64,000 bases of DNA, taken from the NCBI GenBank assembly GCA_017394805.1, contig JAFPXC010000005.1, positions 1 to 64,000 on the forward strand. Reading direction: 5' to 3'. Source of the stretch: Clostridia bacterium (lineage in GTDB: Bacteria > Bacillota > Clostridia > Christensenellales > CAG-1252). The position numbers and the translations under genes were made by a program. Below the pieces are notes generated by a model. That model had not been told where the DNA came from. It searched no databases and saw nothing but the letters and a program-made list of their open reading frames with translations. This document shows, one piece after another, positions 8,043 through 17,161 of this stretch. Position 1 is the stretch's first letter, and every line of letters begins with the position of its first letter.

Positions 8043-8104
8043 GTCCCATTTCGATAATGTATATATTCCCCCGCACCGTGCATACTACGCCCCAAGGAGG
8101 CGTT

Positions 8105-8410
8105 ATGAAAGGATTACGATGTACTACCGCAAATTGCGAATTCAACACGATGGAGCGCTGTCAAGCGGGCATTATCGACGTGTCCAAAGGAGCCGTGTGC
8201 CGCAGCAAGACCAAGCGCGAGGGCGGCGCGTTGTCGCAGGTGTTCGCCGGCTACGAGGCCGCGAGTGCCTACCCGATGGAAGAGCCCGAGATCATCATCG
8301 CGTGCGACGCCGATTGCATCTACAACAGCAACAGCCTGTGCACGCGCGAGCACGTCAACATTGCCGACGGCGTTATGCGCACGCGATGCGTCAGTCGCAA
8401 ACGAAGCTAA
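8105..8410 (+). CDS. DUF1540 cysteine-rich protein, tandem domain
   Basis: 101 residues. ATG 8105 is preceded by AAGGAGG at 8094-8100; the in-frame ATG further upstream lacks such a site. Two similar cysteine blocks are present: C6-x4-C11-x7-C19-x12-C32, and a second C-x3-C-x7-C-x15-C block near the C-terminus. This is the DUF1540 pattern, found in small proteins of spore-forming Firmicutes and probably metal-binding. The function is unknown. It is a single gene followed by a strong terminator. Confidence 0.85.
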   Translation: MKGLRCTTANCEFNTMERCQAGIIDVSKGAVCRSKTKREGGALSQVFAGYEAASAYPMEEPEIIIACDADCIYNSNSLCTREHVNIADGVMRTRCVSRKRS

Positions 8411-8454
8411 GGCGGGGGCGCGGGCGCTTCTTCATTGTGTATTTGCAGTCAAAA

Positions 8455-8478
8455 GGCAGGGTACGTCCCTGCCTTTTT
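8455..8478 (+). terminator. rho-independent terminator after the DUF1540 gene
   Basis: GGCAGGG/CCCTGCC with a 5-nt loop, followed by five Ts and preceded by four As. Confidence 0.85.
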
Positions 8479-8606
8479 GCGTTACGCGTGGCGCACAAGT
8501 AGGTAAAAACGGGTTCGTCGCCGTCACTTTTTCCCTTTGCACGGGGCGCTTTGGCGGCGAAGTAAAAGATTTTTTTCGGAAAAACCGCGCGAATGTCGGC
8601 AAATTA

Positions 8607-8636
8607 TAGACTTGACTTGCCCGAATATAGTATAAT
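8607..8636 (+). promoter_or_regulatory. promoter of proBAC
   Basis: A perfect -10 TATAAT at 8631-8636; the best -35 at correct spacing is TAGACT at 8607-8612 (18-bp spacer), overlapping a nearer TTGACT. Shine-Dalgarno AGAGAGG follows before ATG 8661. No T-box or attenuator is seen. Confidence 0.6.
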
Positions 8637-8660
8637 CATTATAGAAAGAGAGGTATTTTT

Positions 8661-9431
8661 ATGCGTATTGCCATCAAAGTCGGCACGTCCACCCTGGCGT
8701 TCGACACCTACCGCATCAATATTCGCAGAGTGGAAGCGCTGTGCAAAGTGCTTTCCGACGTCAAAAACATGGGGCACGACGTCATTTTGGTGACTTCGGG
8801 CGCCATCGCCATGGGCTCGGGCAAGTTGCGTTTGCCCTCCCGTCCCACCGACATTCCCACCAAGCAGGCCGCGGCCGCCGTCGGGCAATGCGAGTTGATG
8901 TACGTCTACGACGAGTTGTTCTCGCGCTACAATCATATCGTCGGCCAAGTGTTGTTGACGGGTAGCGACGTCAACGACTCCGAGCGCCGTCAGCACTTCT
9001 GCGACACGATGAACAGGCTTATGGAGATGGGCGTCATTCCCATTATCAACGAGAACGACACCGTCACCACCGAGGAGATTCGCTTCGGTGACAACGACAC
9101 CTTGGCGGCGGTGGTCGCCGTCAACGTCAAGGCCGACTTGCTCATCATTCTGTCCGACATAGACGGATTGTACGACGCCGATCCCAAGAAGGTGGCGGGG
9201 GCCAAATTGATACCCCACGTACCCCAAGTTACCGAGGCCATCGAGGCCTTGGCCGGTCAGCATCAAAGCACGTTGGGCACGGGCGGCATGGTCACCAAGC
9301 TCAACGCCGCCAAAATGTGCATTGCGGGCGGGGTGGAGATGATCATCGCCAACGGCGGCGATCCCAACTGCTTGTACGACATTTTGGAAGGCAAACCCGT
9401 CGGCACCGTATTCGGGGAGAAGAAACTATGA
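8661..9431 (+). CDS. proB: glutamate 5-kinase
   Basis: 256 residues. It phosphorylates L-glutamate with ATP to glutamyl 5-phosphate, the first step of proline synthesis. The amino-acid-kinase fold is clear: IKVGTSTLA at the N-terminus for phosphate binding, [19 protein letters not shown] for glutamate binding, [20 protein letters not shown], and [12 protein letters not shown] near the end. The C-terminal PUA domain of the E. coli enzyme (367 residues) is absent, a common form in Firmicutes. The stop overlaps the proA start by four bases (ATGA), so the operon is coupled. Proline feedback is expected from the family. Confidence 0.97.
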   Translation: MRIAIKVGTSTLAFDTYRINIRRVEALCKVLSDVKNMGHDVILVTSGAIAMGSGKLRLPSRPTDIPTKQAAAAVGQCELMYVYDELFSRYNHIVGQVLLTGSDVNDSERRQHFCDTMNRLMEMGVIPIINENDTVTTEEIRFGDNDTLAAVVAVNVKADLLIILSDIDGLYDADPKKVAGAKLIPHVPQVTEAIEALAGQHQSTLGTGGMVTKLNAAKMCIAGGVEMIIANGGDPNCLYDILEGKPVGTVFGEKKL

Positions 9432-10684
9432 CTACGCAAGAGATTTTAGTTAGAGCGTGCGCCGCCAAGTCCGCGGTCGCCATGCTGACAGCCACAGAGA
9501 AAAAATCCGCGCTTCGCGCCATGGCCAAAGCACTGACGGACGATGCGGACGCCATTTTGGCGGCCAACGCCCAAGACATCGAGGCCAACCGCGAGCGCAT
9601 CGGCGAAGTGATGATAGACCGCTTGCGCCTGACCGAGACGCGCATTGAAGGTATGGCACAAGGCATTCTGGACGTCGCCGCTTTGGACGATCCCGTGGGC
9701 AAGGTGCTGTCTTCCTATCGCCATCCCAAAGGTATGCTCATCGAGAAGGTGTCCGTACCCATGGGCGTGGTGGCCATCATCTACGAGTCGAGGCCCAACG
9801 TCACTTCGGACGCGGCCGCTTTGGCTCTTATGAGCGGCAACGTCTGCGTGCTGCGCTCGGGCAAAGAGGCGCACCGTTCGGCGGCGGCCATCGTCACCGC
9901 GTTGCGCGCGGGGCTTCGCGCGGCGGGCGTCACCGAAGACGCCGTCAATTTGGTAGAGGATACCTCTCGCGCAGGGGCCAACGAGTTGATGACGGCGGTG
10001 GGCTACGTGGACTTGCTCATTCCGCGCGGTGGCGGCGGACTCATCCGCGCCTGCACCGAGAACGCCAAGGTTCCCTGCATTCAGACGGGCATGGGCATTT
10101 GTCACGTCTACGTGGACGGTGCGGCCGACTTGGATATGGCGATCGATATTCTCGTCAACGCCAAGACTTCCCGCCCCTCCGTATGCAACGCGTGCGAGGT
10201 GTGCTTGGTGGCGCGGTCGGTTGCTCCCGCGTTTTTGCCCAAACTCGTCAAGGCGTTGGTCGACGAAAGGCGTGCAAAAGGCTTGCCCCCCGTCGAGTTG
10301 CGCCTGGACGGCGAGGCCGCGGCCATCGTGGACGGCACGCCTGCGGGCGAAGCCGACTTCGACACCGAGTTTTTGGATTATATTTTGGCGGTCAAGGTCG
10401 TGGGGGACGTCTACGAAGCCGTCCAGCATATCAACGCCCATTCCACTCACCACAGCGAGGCCATCGTCACCGAGGACGCCCAAGCGGCGGACTATTTCCT
10501 CCGCACGGTGGACAGCACGTCCGTCTACCACAACGTGTCCACGCGTTTCACGGACGGCGGCGAATTCGGCTTGGGGTGCGAGATGGGCATTTCCACCCAA
10601 AAATTACACGCTCGCGGCCCGATGGGGATATGCGAGTTGACCACATACAAATACGTTATCAAAGGAAACGGACAGGTACGATAA
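9428..10684 (+). CDS. proA: gamma-glutamyl phosphate reductase
   Basis: 418 residues, full length. It reduces glutamyl 5-phosphate to glutamate semialdehyde with NADPH and belongs to the aldehyde-dehydrogenase superfamily. Visible: [39 protein letters not shown] for cofactor binding, the catalytic cysteine in [13 protein letters not shown], and HSEAIVTED. The start overlaps proB; proC begins one base after the stop. Confidence 0.97.
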   Translation: MTTQEILVRACAAKSAVAMLTATEKKSALRAMAKALTDDADAILAANAQDIEANRERIGEVMIDRLRLTETRIEGMAQGILDVAALDDPVGKVLSSYRHPKGMLIEKVSVPMGVVAIIYESRPNVTSDAAALALMSGNVCVLRSGKEAHRSAAAIVTALRAGLRAAGVTEDAVNLVEDTSRAGANELMTAVGYVDLLIPRGGGGLIRACTENAKVPCIQTGMGICHVYVDGAADLDMAIDILVNAKTSRPSVCNACEVCLVARSVAPAFLPKLVKALVDERRAKGLPPVELRLDGEAAAIVDGTPAGEADFDTEFLDYILAVKVVGDVYEAVQHINAHSTHHSEAIVTEDAQAADYFLRTVDSTSVYHNVSTRFTDGGEFGLGCEMGISTQKLHARGPMGICELTTYKYVIKGNGQVR

Positions 10685-10685
10685 T

Positions 10686-11468
10686 ATGAGCAAGATTACG
10701 TTTGTAGGAGCAGGCAATATGGGCGGCGCGTTGCTTAGCGCGGTCGCCGCACTCAACGAGCACGAGATTTTCGTCATCGAGCCCAATGCGGCGCGAATGG
10801 CCGAGGTGTGCCGTCTGTACGGCGCAAAAGCCGCCACGGCGGCGGACTTGACGGATAGTGACGTGGTGTTTTTGGGGGTTAAGCCGCAAATGCTGGCGGC
10901 CACCGTCGAAGGGTTGACGCTCAACGAGAGGCCCCTCTACGTCAGCATGGCGGCGGGCGTACCGCTCGCGCGGTTGTCGGCGTTGCTTCCCCGAGGCGCC
11001 GCTATCGTCCGCATTATGCCCAATACGTCGGTCGCCGTAGGCGAAGGGATGATTTTGTATGCGCCCAACGCCGAGGTGAGCGCCGACCAAACGCAACTCT
11101 TCTTGTCCATTCTCGCCAAGGCGGGCAAAGTGGACGAGTTGGATGAGCGCCTCATCGACGCGGCTTCCGCCGTTTCGGGTTGCGGCCCCGCATACGTCTA
11201 TATGTTCATCGAGGCGTTGGCCGACGGCGCCGTGGCGTGCGGTCTGCCTCGACAAAAAGCCTTGTTCTATGCCGAGCAAACCCTCTTGGGCGCGGCCAAA
11301 ACGGCCATGTCCACCGCCAAGCATCCCGAGCAACTCAAGGACGAGGTCTGCAGTCCCGCGGGTAGCACCATCGAGGGCGTCCGCGCGTTGGAAGAGGGCG
11401 GTTTGCGCGCCGCGTGCATCGACGCCGTCACCAAGGCCTATCTTCGCACCAAAGAGTTGGGCAAATAG
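10686..11468 (+). CDS. proC: pyrroline-5-carboxylate reductase
   Basis: 260 residues. It reduces pyrroline-5-carboxylate to proline, the last step of the pathway. The N-terminal Rossmann motif FVGAGNMGGALL is followed by VFLGVKPQ and RIMPNTS. The C-terminal dimerisation and active-site region contains SGCGPAYVYMFIEALADG and the signature SPAGSTIEGVRALEEGG. It is the last gene of the proBAC operon, so the whole glutamate-to-proline route is in one transcript ending at the hairpin at 11545. Confidence 0.97.
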   Translation: MSKITFVGAGNMGGALLSAVAALNEHEIFVIEPNAARMAEVCRLYGAKAATAADLTDSDVVFLGVKPQMLAATVEGLTLNERPLYVSMAAGVPLARLSALLPRGAAIVRIMPNTSVAVGEGMILYAPNAEVSADQTQLFLSILAKAGKVDELDERLIDAASAVSGCGPAYVYMFIEALADGAVACGLPRQKALFYAEQTLLGAAKTAMSTAKHPEQLKDEVCSPAGSTIEGVRALEEGGLRAACIDAVTKAYLRTKELGK

Positions 11469-11544
11469 CGTGGTCGCCGATAGCGGCATACGTCACGGCT
11501 TTTTTGATACCAAATACGGTTTTCGATATTGAAACAATCAAAAA

Positions 11545-11583
11545 CGCGGCTCTTTCCACAAGGGGAAGGGCCGCGCTTTTTTT
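11545..11583. terminator. bidirectional terminator between proC and the alpha-galactosidase
   Basis: A 13-bp stem 11545-11557 / 11563-11575 with two G-U pairs, As before and seven Ts after; it serves both convergent operons. Confidence 0.85.
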
Positions 11584-11591
11584 GCGTTCGC

Positions 11592-13775
11592 CTATTCGAC
11601 TTCGGTCAGTATGATCAGGCGACAACTGAATTCGTCCAGCCATTCGCGCGAGTAATTGATGCCCACCTGCATATAGTATTCGCCCGTGTGCGCGGCTTTC
11701 TCGTAGTCGTTGTAGTAGACGGCCTTTTCGTCCAACCCTCTCAGGCGCAGGAAGCGGAAGCGGTCGAGTTCTTTTTTTCGATTCATCACCACGACGAGCG
11801 AGGTCTTTTTGTCTTGGCTCACGCATTGCATACTCATATAGTTGCTTTGATAGGGATTGAGCAAGTGGTACAAGGTGCCTTCCTCCACGACCGATTTGTG
11901 GTAGCGGTGATACACGTCGGCCACGTCGTTGAGGTCTTTCCTCTCGTCTTCGGACAATTTGTTGGGGTTCATCTCATACCCGTAGGTGCCGAACAGCGCC
12001 AAAACGGCTTTGGTGTGGTAGCTCGCCACGGGGCTTGCGTTGACGTGCGCCCCGACAGCGGACAGCGGATAGCCCAAAGAGGTGGTATAGTTTATCTCCA
12101 TTCTTTGCGCGGGGTCGGACTCGTCGCTCGCCCATATTTGCGGCGCGTAGTACAACGTGCCCAGGTCGAATCTGCCGCCGCCTGACGCGCACCCCTCGAT
12201 GAAGAGGTCGGGGTAGCGTTCGCTCAGCCTTGCCAACAGGTTGTAGTAGCCCAGCGTAAGGCGGTGGTAGATTTCCCCTTGCCTATCCGCGCCCCAAGCG
12301 GGGGAGAAGTGTTCGCACACGATGCGGTTGTAGTCCCACTTGATATAGTTCACGGGGTATTCGTCGAAGAATGCGGACAGTTGCCGAAAGATTTCGTCCA
12401 CCACGGACGGATTGCTCATATCCAGATGGAATTGATGGCGTATGCACGACGCTTCCTCGCCCCCGCCCAATAGGGCGTATTCGGGATGCGCGCGGAAGAG
12501 GTCGGAATCGTAGTTGATCATCTCGGGCTCGAACCAAATGCCCACCTTGACGCCGCGCTCCTTGCAATGCGCCAGCACTTTGTGCAGGTCTACTTTCTTG
12601 GTGTTGACCACCCAGTCGCCCAATCCCGCCGTGTCGTCGTTCCGCCCGCCGAACCAGCCGTCGTCCAACACGAACATTTCCATGCCTATCTTAACGCCGT
12701 CGTCGATATAATTCAGCACGCGTTCGGTGTCGAAGTCGAAGAAGCACCCTTCCCAAGAGTTGAACAAGATGGGTTTTTCTATATCGTCCAGCCGCTTGTT
12801 GACGAGGTTTTGTTTGACGAAGGCGTGCATGGCTTGCGCCATACCGTCCACGCCGTCAAGGGAGTAGGCGATGACGGCTTGGGGCGTTTGAAAACTCGTA
12901 CCGGGCGCCAGCACCCAGTCGAAGTCCTCGTCCGCCATGCCGTACACGACGTGCGGCGCGCGATAGGTGGACGTTTCTATGCGGCAGGCGAAGTTGCCGC
13001 TATACACGAGGTTGAGGCCGATGGCCTCGCCCGTGGCTTCGGTCGTCTCGGGGCGTTTGAAATAGACGAAGGGGTTTTCTTCGTGCGAGGTGCGGCCTCG
13101 GTTGGAGCCTATGCCCTGCACGCCGTCCGCAATGGGCGTCACCACCATATCCCGTTCCTTTTGCCACCGCCCGCAGAAATGCACCCATTCCCAGCGGTCG
13201 TCCGTGAGGTCCATTTGCATACTCATGGCACGAATAAGGTGCAACGTATGGGGGGTATCGTTGACAATGCGTATGCTTTTCAAGAGGATATTCTTGTCGT
13301 TATAGAGTGTCACGAGGTAATGCGCCTCCACGCCGTAGCGGTCGCGCAATAGAAAGTCCACCGTGTCGCAGTCGCCCCCTCTCGCGTGCGGCATATCCTC
13401 TATGACGGGCACGCCTTTCACTATTTCGTGCGAAACGTATCGCAGATCGGTTTCGTACGATCCGTCCGCGTGGCGGCATACCAGGGGCGCGTACCGCTTG
13501 TCCATCACTGCGTGCGCCGACAACTCCAACGGGGCGGTGTTGTTCATATAGAGGTCGGTGTAGCGGCGTTCCTCGCCCGTCCGACGGTCGTAATAAAAAC
13601 TACTGTCGTGGCGTTCGGCGTATTGGCGGCGTATACAGTCGATATCGTCGATATCGCCGATGGCCTTGCCTTGGTACACGGTTTCCAGATAGCCGAAGTC
13701 GTTGACGTAGATCATATAAGACAGATATCCGTTGGTCAAATGCAGCACTTTCGTTTTGGGGTTGTACTTTATCAT
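11592..13775 (-). CDS. alpha-galactosidase, GH36
   Basis: 727 residues. The start at 13775 is chosen because AAAGGAG sits just before it; an upstream in-frame ATG at 13817 lacks a site. It removes terminal alpha-galactose from raffinose-type sugars and galactomannans. A beta-sandwich N-terminal domain leads to a TIM barrel with ILFNSWEGCFFDFD, FVLDDGWFGGRNDD and KVGIWFEPEMI. The nucleophile is D481 in KWDYNR and the acid/base D551 in SDESD; both agree in spacing with characterised GH36 enzymes. No signal peptide, so cytoplasmic; imported sugars are its likely substrates. It is transcribed divergently from the lipoprotein operon across a palindromic operator. Confidence 0.95.
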   Translation of the reverse strand: MIKYNPKTKVLHLTNGYLSYMIYVNDFGYLETVYQGKAIGDIDDIDCIRRQYAERHDSSFYYDRRTGEERRYTDLYMNNTAPLELSAHAVMDKRYAPLVCRHADGSYETDLRYVSHEIVKGVPVIEDMPHARGGDCDTVDFLLRDRYGVEAHYLVTLYNDKNILLKSIRIVNDTPHTLHLIRAMSMQMDLTDDRWEWVHFCGRWQKERDMVVTPIADGVQGIGSNRGRTSHEENPFVYFKRPETTEATGEAIGLNLVYSGNFACRIETSTYRAPHVVYGMADEDFDWVLAPGTSFQTPQAVIAYSLDGVDGMAQAMHAFVKQNLVNKRLDDIEKPILFNSWEGCFFDFDTERVLNYIDDGVKIGMEMFVLDDGWFGGRNDDTAGLGDWVVNTKKVDLHKVLAHCKERGVKVGIWFEPEMINYDSDLFRAHPEYALLGGGEEASCIRHQFHLDMSNPSVVDEIFRQLSAFFDEYPVNYIKWDYNRIVCEHFSPAWGADRQGEIYHRLTLGYYNLLARLSERYPDLFIEGCASGGGRFDLGTLYYAPQIWASDESDPAQRMEINYTTSLGYPLSAVGAHVNASPVASYHTKAVLALFGTYGYEMNPNKLSEDERKDLNDVADVYHRYHKSVVEEGTLYHLLNPYQSNYMSMQCVSQDKKTSLVVVMNRKKELDRFRFLRLRGLDEKAVYYNDYEKAAHTGEYYMQVGINYSREWLDEFSCRLIILTEVE

Positions 13776-13805
13776 TCTTTCGCTCCTTTGGCGTTCGCCA
13801 TTTCC

Positions 13806-13834
13806 ATTGTACCCCAATTACCGCCTTAATGCAA
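13806..13834 (-). promoter_or_regulatory. promoter of the alpha-galactosidase gene
   Basis: On the minus strand, TTGCAT (13834-13829) and TACAAT (13811-13806) are separated by 17 bp. Confidence 0.65.
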
Positions 13835-13846
13835 TAGCCTATTGCA
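13830..13846. promoter_or_regulatory. palindromic operator shared by two divergent promoters
   Basis: TGCAATAG-C-CTATTGCA is a perfect 8-bp inverted repeat around one base. It overlaps the -35 boxes of both the minus-strand GH36 promoter and the plus-strand lipoprotein promoter, so one regulator could control both. No regulator gene is adjacent. Confidence 0.5.
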
Positions 13847-13869
13847 ATTTAAGAAATTTGTAGTATAAT
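13842..13869 (+). promoter_or_regulatory. promoter of the 13876 operon, leaderless
   Basis: TTGCAA at 13842-13847 and TATAAT at 13864-13869 (16-bp spacer). The ATG at 13876 is exactly seven bases after the -10, where transcription would start, and there is no Shine-Dalgarno. Confidence 0.65.
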
Positions 13870-13875
13870 AATAGT

Positions 13876-16800
13876 ATGAGAAAGGTGCGCACGCGTGTTT
13901 TCATCTTGCTTATTTTGCTTCTGGCGGTGATTTCCGTCTCGTTTTTTGCGTGCGAAAAAGAGAAAGAACCCCTTATCAAGATCCAGTTGGACGGCGAGGT
14001 CTACAGAGGCGCCGAGATAGGGCTTTCGGCCGAGATATCCAAGTCCATCATCGCCGCCGGCGTGCAGTTCGAGATCGTCGAAGGCAAGGAGTTTTGCTAT
14101 ATCTACGACAAGAAACTCAAAGTGCTCAATTCGGCGGTAGTCGGCGCGGACATCGTCGTCAAGGTCACCGCGGGCATCTACAGCGAGTCCGTGCGTTGCA
14201 CCATAGGCCGCACGCCCGTCGAAGGGGTTTCGTTCGCCCCCGTGTCGCCCATGCGGGCGGGAGAATCACTCACCTTGTCCGCCGTCGTTACGCCCGCCTA
14301 TGCCGACGACAACGTAATAACCTATACGCTCACGCGCGGAGCGGAGTGCGCGCGCCTTGAGGGCGAAGTGCTCACCCTCTCGCCTTTGGCGGACAGGTCG
14401 TGCACGGTCGAGGTAGTGGCCGAAGCGGGCGGCGTGCGTTCCGCGCCGTTGGTCGTGCCCGTTTCCACCGTGCAAGCCACCGATTTGGCGCTTTCCGTTG
14501 AGCGGACCACCTTGCGCCGAGGGGATAGCGTCCGCATCGAGACCGCCGTCACGCCCGCCATGGCTACGGTCGATCTTCGCTTCGAGAAGGAGCGCAGCGA
14601 TTTCGCCGATTTGTTCGTCACGCTAAGCGAGGACGTCGTCTACGTGTCCGAGGACGCGCCCGAGGGCGAGTTCTCCGTCAAGGTTACGGCGGGCACCGTC
14701 GCGCGCACCGTGTCGTTTACCGTGGTCAAGACGCCCGTCTCAAGCGTCGTTCTCAGCCGTCAGGAAGAGGGCTATCGCGTGTCGTACGGCGAGGTCGTCA
14801 CTACGGCTTGTCGCGTATACCCCATAGACGCTACCTACCGATCCGTTACCTATACGGTCGTGGAGGGGGCGGAATACGTGGAGACGTTGCCCACTACGGG
14901 CAGTTACCGCGTTATCACGCGCGAGGTAGGCGTCGCCATCGTCATTCGCGCCACGGCGGACGGCCGGCACAGCGAGTTGCACCTCGTTACCGTCGCCGTA
15001 GAACCCACCCAAATCGTCCTGTCTACGGACGGCTCCACATCGGTTGAGGTGGGCGACGTGCGCCGCGTCTTTGCCGAGGTCTCTCCGCGCGATGCGGTCG
15101 GCACGGTCGTCTATACCATAGAAGAGGGCGCGGACTATTGCGCCATAGACGGGGATACTCTCACCTTCCTTTCGATGGGCGAGGGTAACGACGCCGTCGT
15201 TGTCAAAGGCTCGGTCGGCTCGGTCTTCGGACTGTTGGAGTTCCGCGTGGTGCCCGTTCCCGTCGCGGAAGTGGTGTTGTCCACCGCCGATCCCACTACG
15301 GGTTTACACGAGGGAGATACCGTCACGTTCGAGGCGACGGTCTCGCCACAGAACGCCTCATTTGGGGACGTAGTCTATTACGTCGTCGAGGGCAATGCGT
15401 TCGGCGTTATCGAAGGCAACGTATTCACGGTCACCAACGCCTCCGCCTACGGCGAGGTGGTCGTAGAAGCGCGGTCTGCGGACGGCGTCACGTCCAATCG
15501 CGTCACCTTGCAGGTGGACGCCTATTCCTACAGTCCCGCGTTCACCCGTTGGGCGGATTTGGACGCGGATCCGCACTTGTTCGACGGCCACTCGGTGGTC
15601 AGTCTGGACTTGCGCGGCTTGCCCTATGCGGCCGCGGACAGCGTGGTGGTCGTCAGCGACGACGTGGACGTTTTGACGTTAGTCGGCGCCTACGACGGCA
15701 ATTTGGGCACCTGCTACACCAATCTCTATTTCTATTTTCTCACCACGGACGCCATCACCGTCTATCTCAACGGCTTCGGCGTGATCGTCGACAACGGCTT
15801 CACCGACACCGTGCTGGATTTCGGCGGTAACGCCACGGTCACGTTGGTCGCCGAGAACGCCAATTATATCGCGGCGGGCGACGCCTACGCCTTGTCCACC
15901 ATCGGCTTTATGATAGCGGACGACGCGGGCGATATGCGCTTTGCGGACGGTATGGACGGCTTTGCGGGGCAGAACGGCGGCAACGCCGTATGCGCCTACG
16001 ATCTCACGTTGTCCGGCGCGGGCAGTCTCACGCTCAAAGGGGGCGACGCTTCCTCGGGCACGGACGGCACCAACGGCCTCGACGCCACGGACGCCGCCAC
16101 CTACGCGGGCAATGGCGGCTTGGGCGGCAACGGCGGCTTGGGCGGCTACGCGATATACGCCGAGTCCCTCACCTACGATTTTACCGGCAGTCTCGTTTTG
16201 ATAGCCGGTTCGTCCGCCACGGGCGGCAAAGGCGGCCTTGCGGGTACGGGCGTCACCGATGCCTACAACGGCACCCGCGGCCGCGACGGCGCGGCGGGCG
16301 TCGCGCACGATCCCGTGCGCGCTTCCACGGTCACCGCCCAAAACGGTCGTCCCCTGCAATATATGGGCGCCGTCAAGGCCAACTTGACCGCCCGCACGTT
16401 CGAGAGCGTTTCGTCGGGCGCGGAACTTCTTGCCAACCACTTCAAGGTCAATATCTACTACGCGGCTTCGTGGCGCGCGGGGCATACGTCCGACTATTCC
16501 ATGACGCAGTTGAGCGCCACTTCGGACGTGGGCGAACTCATGCGCCTTCTGCACGGCGTGGAGTACGCCTTGCAGGTCTTCGGGCACAACGTCATGATAG
16601 ACCTTGCCGACGTGAACGCCAAGGTCACCTACTATTTGTGCAAGAGCATTCGCAAGGGCACCAACGTCATCTACGGTCTTACGGACGACGGCAACAACGT
16701 GTGGTATTCGGCTTTCTCCACGCGCAAACGCGACGTAAGTATGTACAGCACCTACTACAACATTATGGTGCACGAGAACTTCCACTTGCTGTATTTTTCC

Positions 16801-17160
16801 TCTTCGGCGACCACGCAAAACAATCTTCTTTCCACGTCGGCGTTGTCCACCTACAACGGTGGCGTGCCGTACTACTACAAAGGCAAGACGTACGTCGCCG
16901 CCAACAACAACACCCGCGGCGTGTACGACCGCACCAACGGCCTATCCGCCTACTTCCTCACGACGTACGGCAAGGCCAACAATCAAGAGGATATCAGCGA
17001 AACCCTTTCTATGATGTGCGTACAGGCCGCGCCGTGCGATTTCCTGCAATCCACGTCCAAGGTGTACGCCAAAGCCGTCTATATCAGCACGATATTCGCC
17101 GCGGAATACGCGGCGTTGGATACGTGGAAACCCCAAGCGTGGTTTAGATTTGCGAGGTAA
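13876..17160 (+). CDS. Ig-like lipoprotein with C-terminal zinc-metallopeptidase motif
   Basis: 1094 residues. A basic N-terminus and hydrophobic stretch end in a lipobox with acylated C26 (SFFAC), so the protein is exported and anchored to the membrane. Residues 30-540 are about six Big-type immunoglobulin-like units, recognisable from repeated VxLS...V..GD.V...A.V.P.NA segments. Residues 680-830 are glycine-rich. The C-terminal 200 residues contain H966-E-N-F-H970, a classical HExxH zinc motif, with E1038 or E1042 downstream as third ligand. This points to a surface gluzincin or metzincin-like peptidase whose substrate is unknown. It is the first gene of an operon with a kinase one base downstream and a flavoprotein, an odd mix. 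The translation start appears leaderless. Confidence 0.8.
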   Translation: MRKVRTRVFILLILLLAVISVSFFACEKEKEPLIKIQLDGEVYRGAEIGLSAEISKSIIAAGVQFEIVEGKEFCYIYDKKLKVLNSAVVGADIVVKVTAGIYSESVRCTIGRTPVEGVSFAPVSPMRAGESLTLSAVVTPAYADDNVITYTLTRGAECARLEGEVLTLSPLADRSCTVEVVAEAGGVRSAPLVVPVSTVQATDLALSVERTTLRRGDSVRIETAVTPAMATVDLRFEKERSDFADLFVTLSEDVVYVSEDAPEGEFSVKVTAGTVARTVSFTVVKTPVSSVVLSRQEEGYRVSYGEVVTTACRVYPIDATYRSVTYTVVEGAEYVETLPTTGSYRVITREVGVAIVIRATADGRHSELHLVTVAVEPTQIVLSTDGSTSVEVGDVRRVFAEVSPRDAVGTVVYTIEEGADYCAIDGDTLTFLSMGEGNDAVVVKGSVGSVFGLLEFRVVPVPVAEVVLSTADPTTGLHEGDTVTFEATVSPQNASFGDVVYYVVEGNAFGVIEGNVFTVTNASAYGEVVVEARSADGVTSNRVTLQVDAYSYSPAFTRWADLDADPHLFDGHSVVSLDLRGLPYAAADSVVVVSDDVDVLTLVGAYDGNLGTCYTNLYFYFLTTDAITVYLNGFGVIVDNGFTDTVLDFGGNATVTLVAENANYIAAGDAYALSTIGFMIADDAGDMRFADGMDGFAGQNGGNAVCAYDLTLSGAGSLTLKGGDASSGTDGTNGLDATDAATYAGNGGLGGNGGLGGYAIYAESLTYDFTGSLVLIAGSSATGGKGGLAGTGVTDAYNGTRGRDGAAGVAHDPVRASTVTAQNGRPLQYMGAVKANLTARTFESVSSGAELLANHFKVNIYYAASWRAGHTSDYSMTQLSATSDVGELMRLLHGVEYALQVFGHNVMIDLADVNAKVTYYLCKSIRKGTNVIYGLTDDGNNVWYSAFSTRKRDVSMYSTYYNIMVHENFHLLYFSSSATTQNNLLSTSALSTYNGGVPYYYKGKTYVAANNNTRGVYDRTNGLSAYFLTTYGKANNQEDISETLSMMCVQAAPCDFLQSTSKVYAKAVYISTIFAAEYAALDTWKPQAWFRFAR

Positions 17161-17161
17161 A

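Noticed and set aside
9446-10600. Long antisense frame opposite proA
   Set aside because: proA is unmistakable and fills the region; the antisense frame is a codon-usage shadow.
15679-16818. 379-codon antisense frame in the zincin lipoprotein
   Set aside because: Low-complexity composition, no start site; it mirrors glycine- and alanine-rich sense codons.
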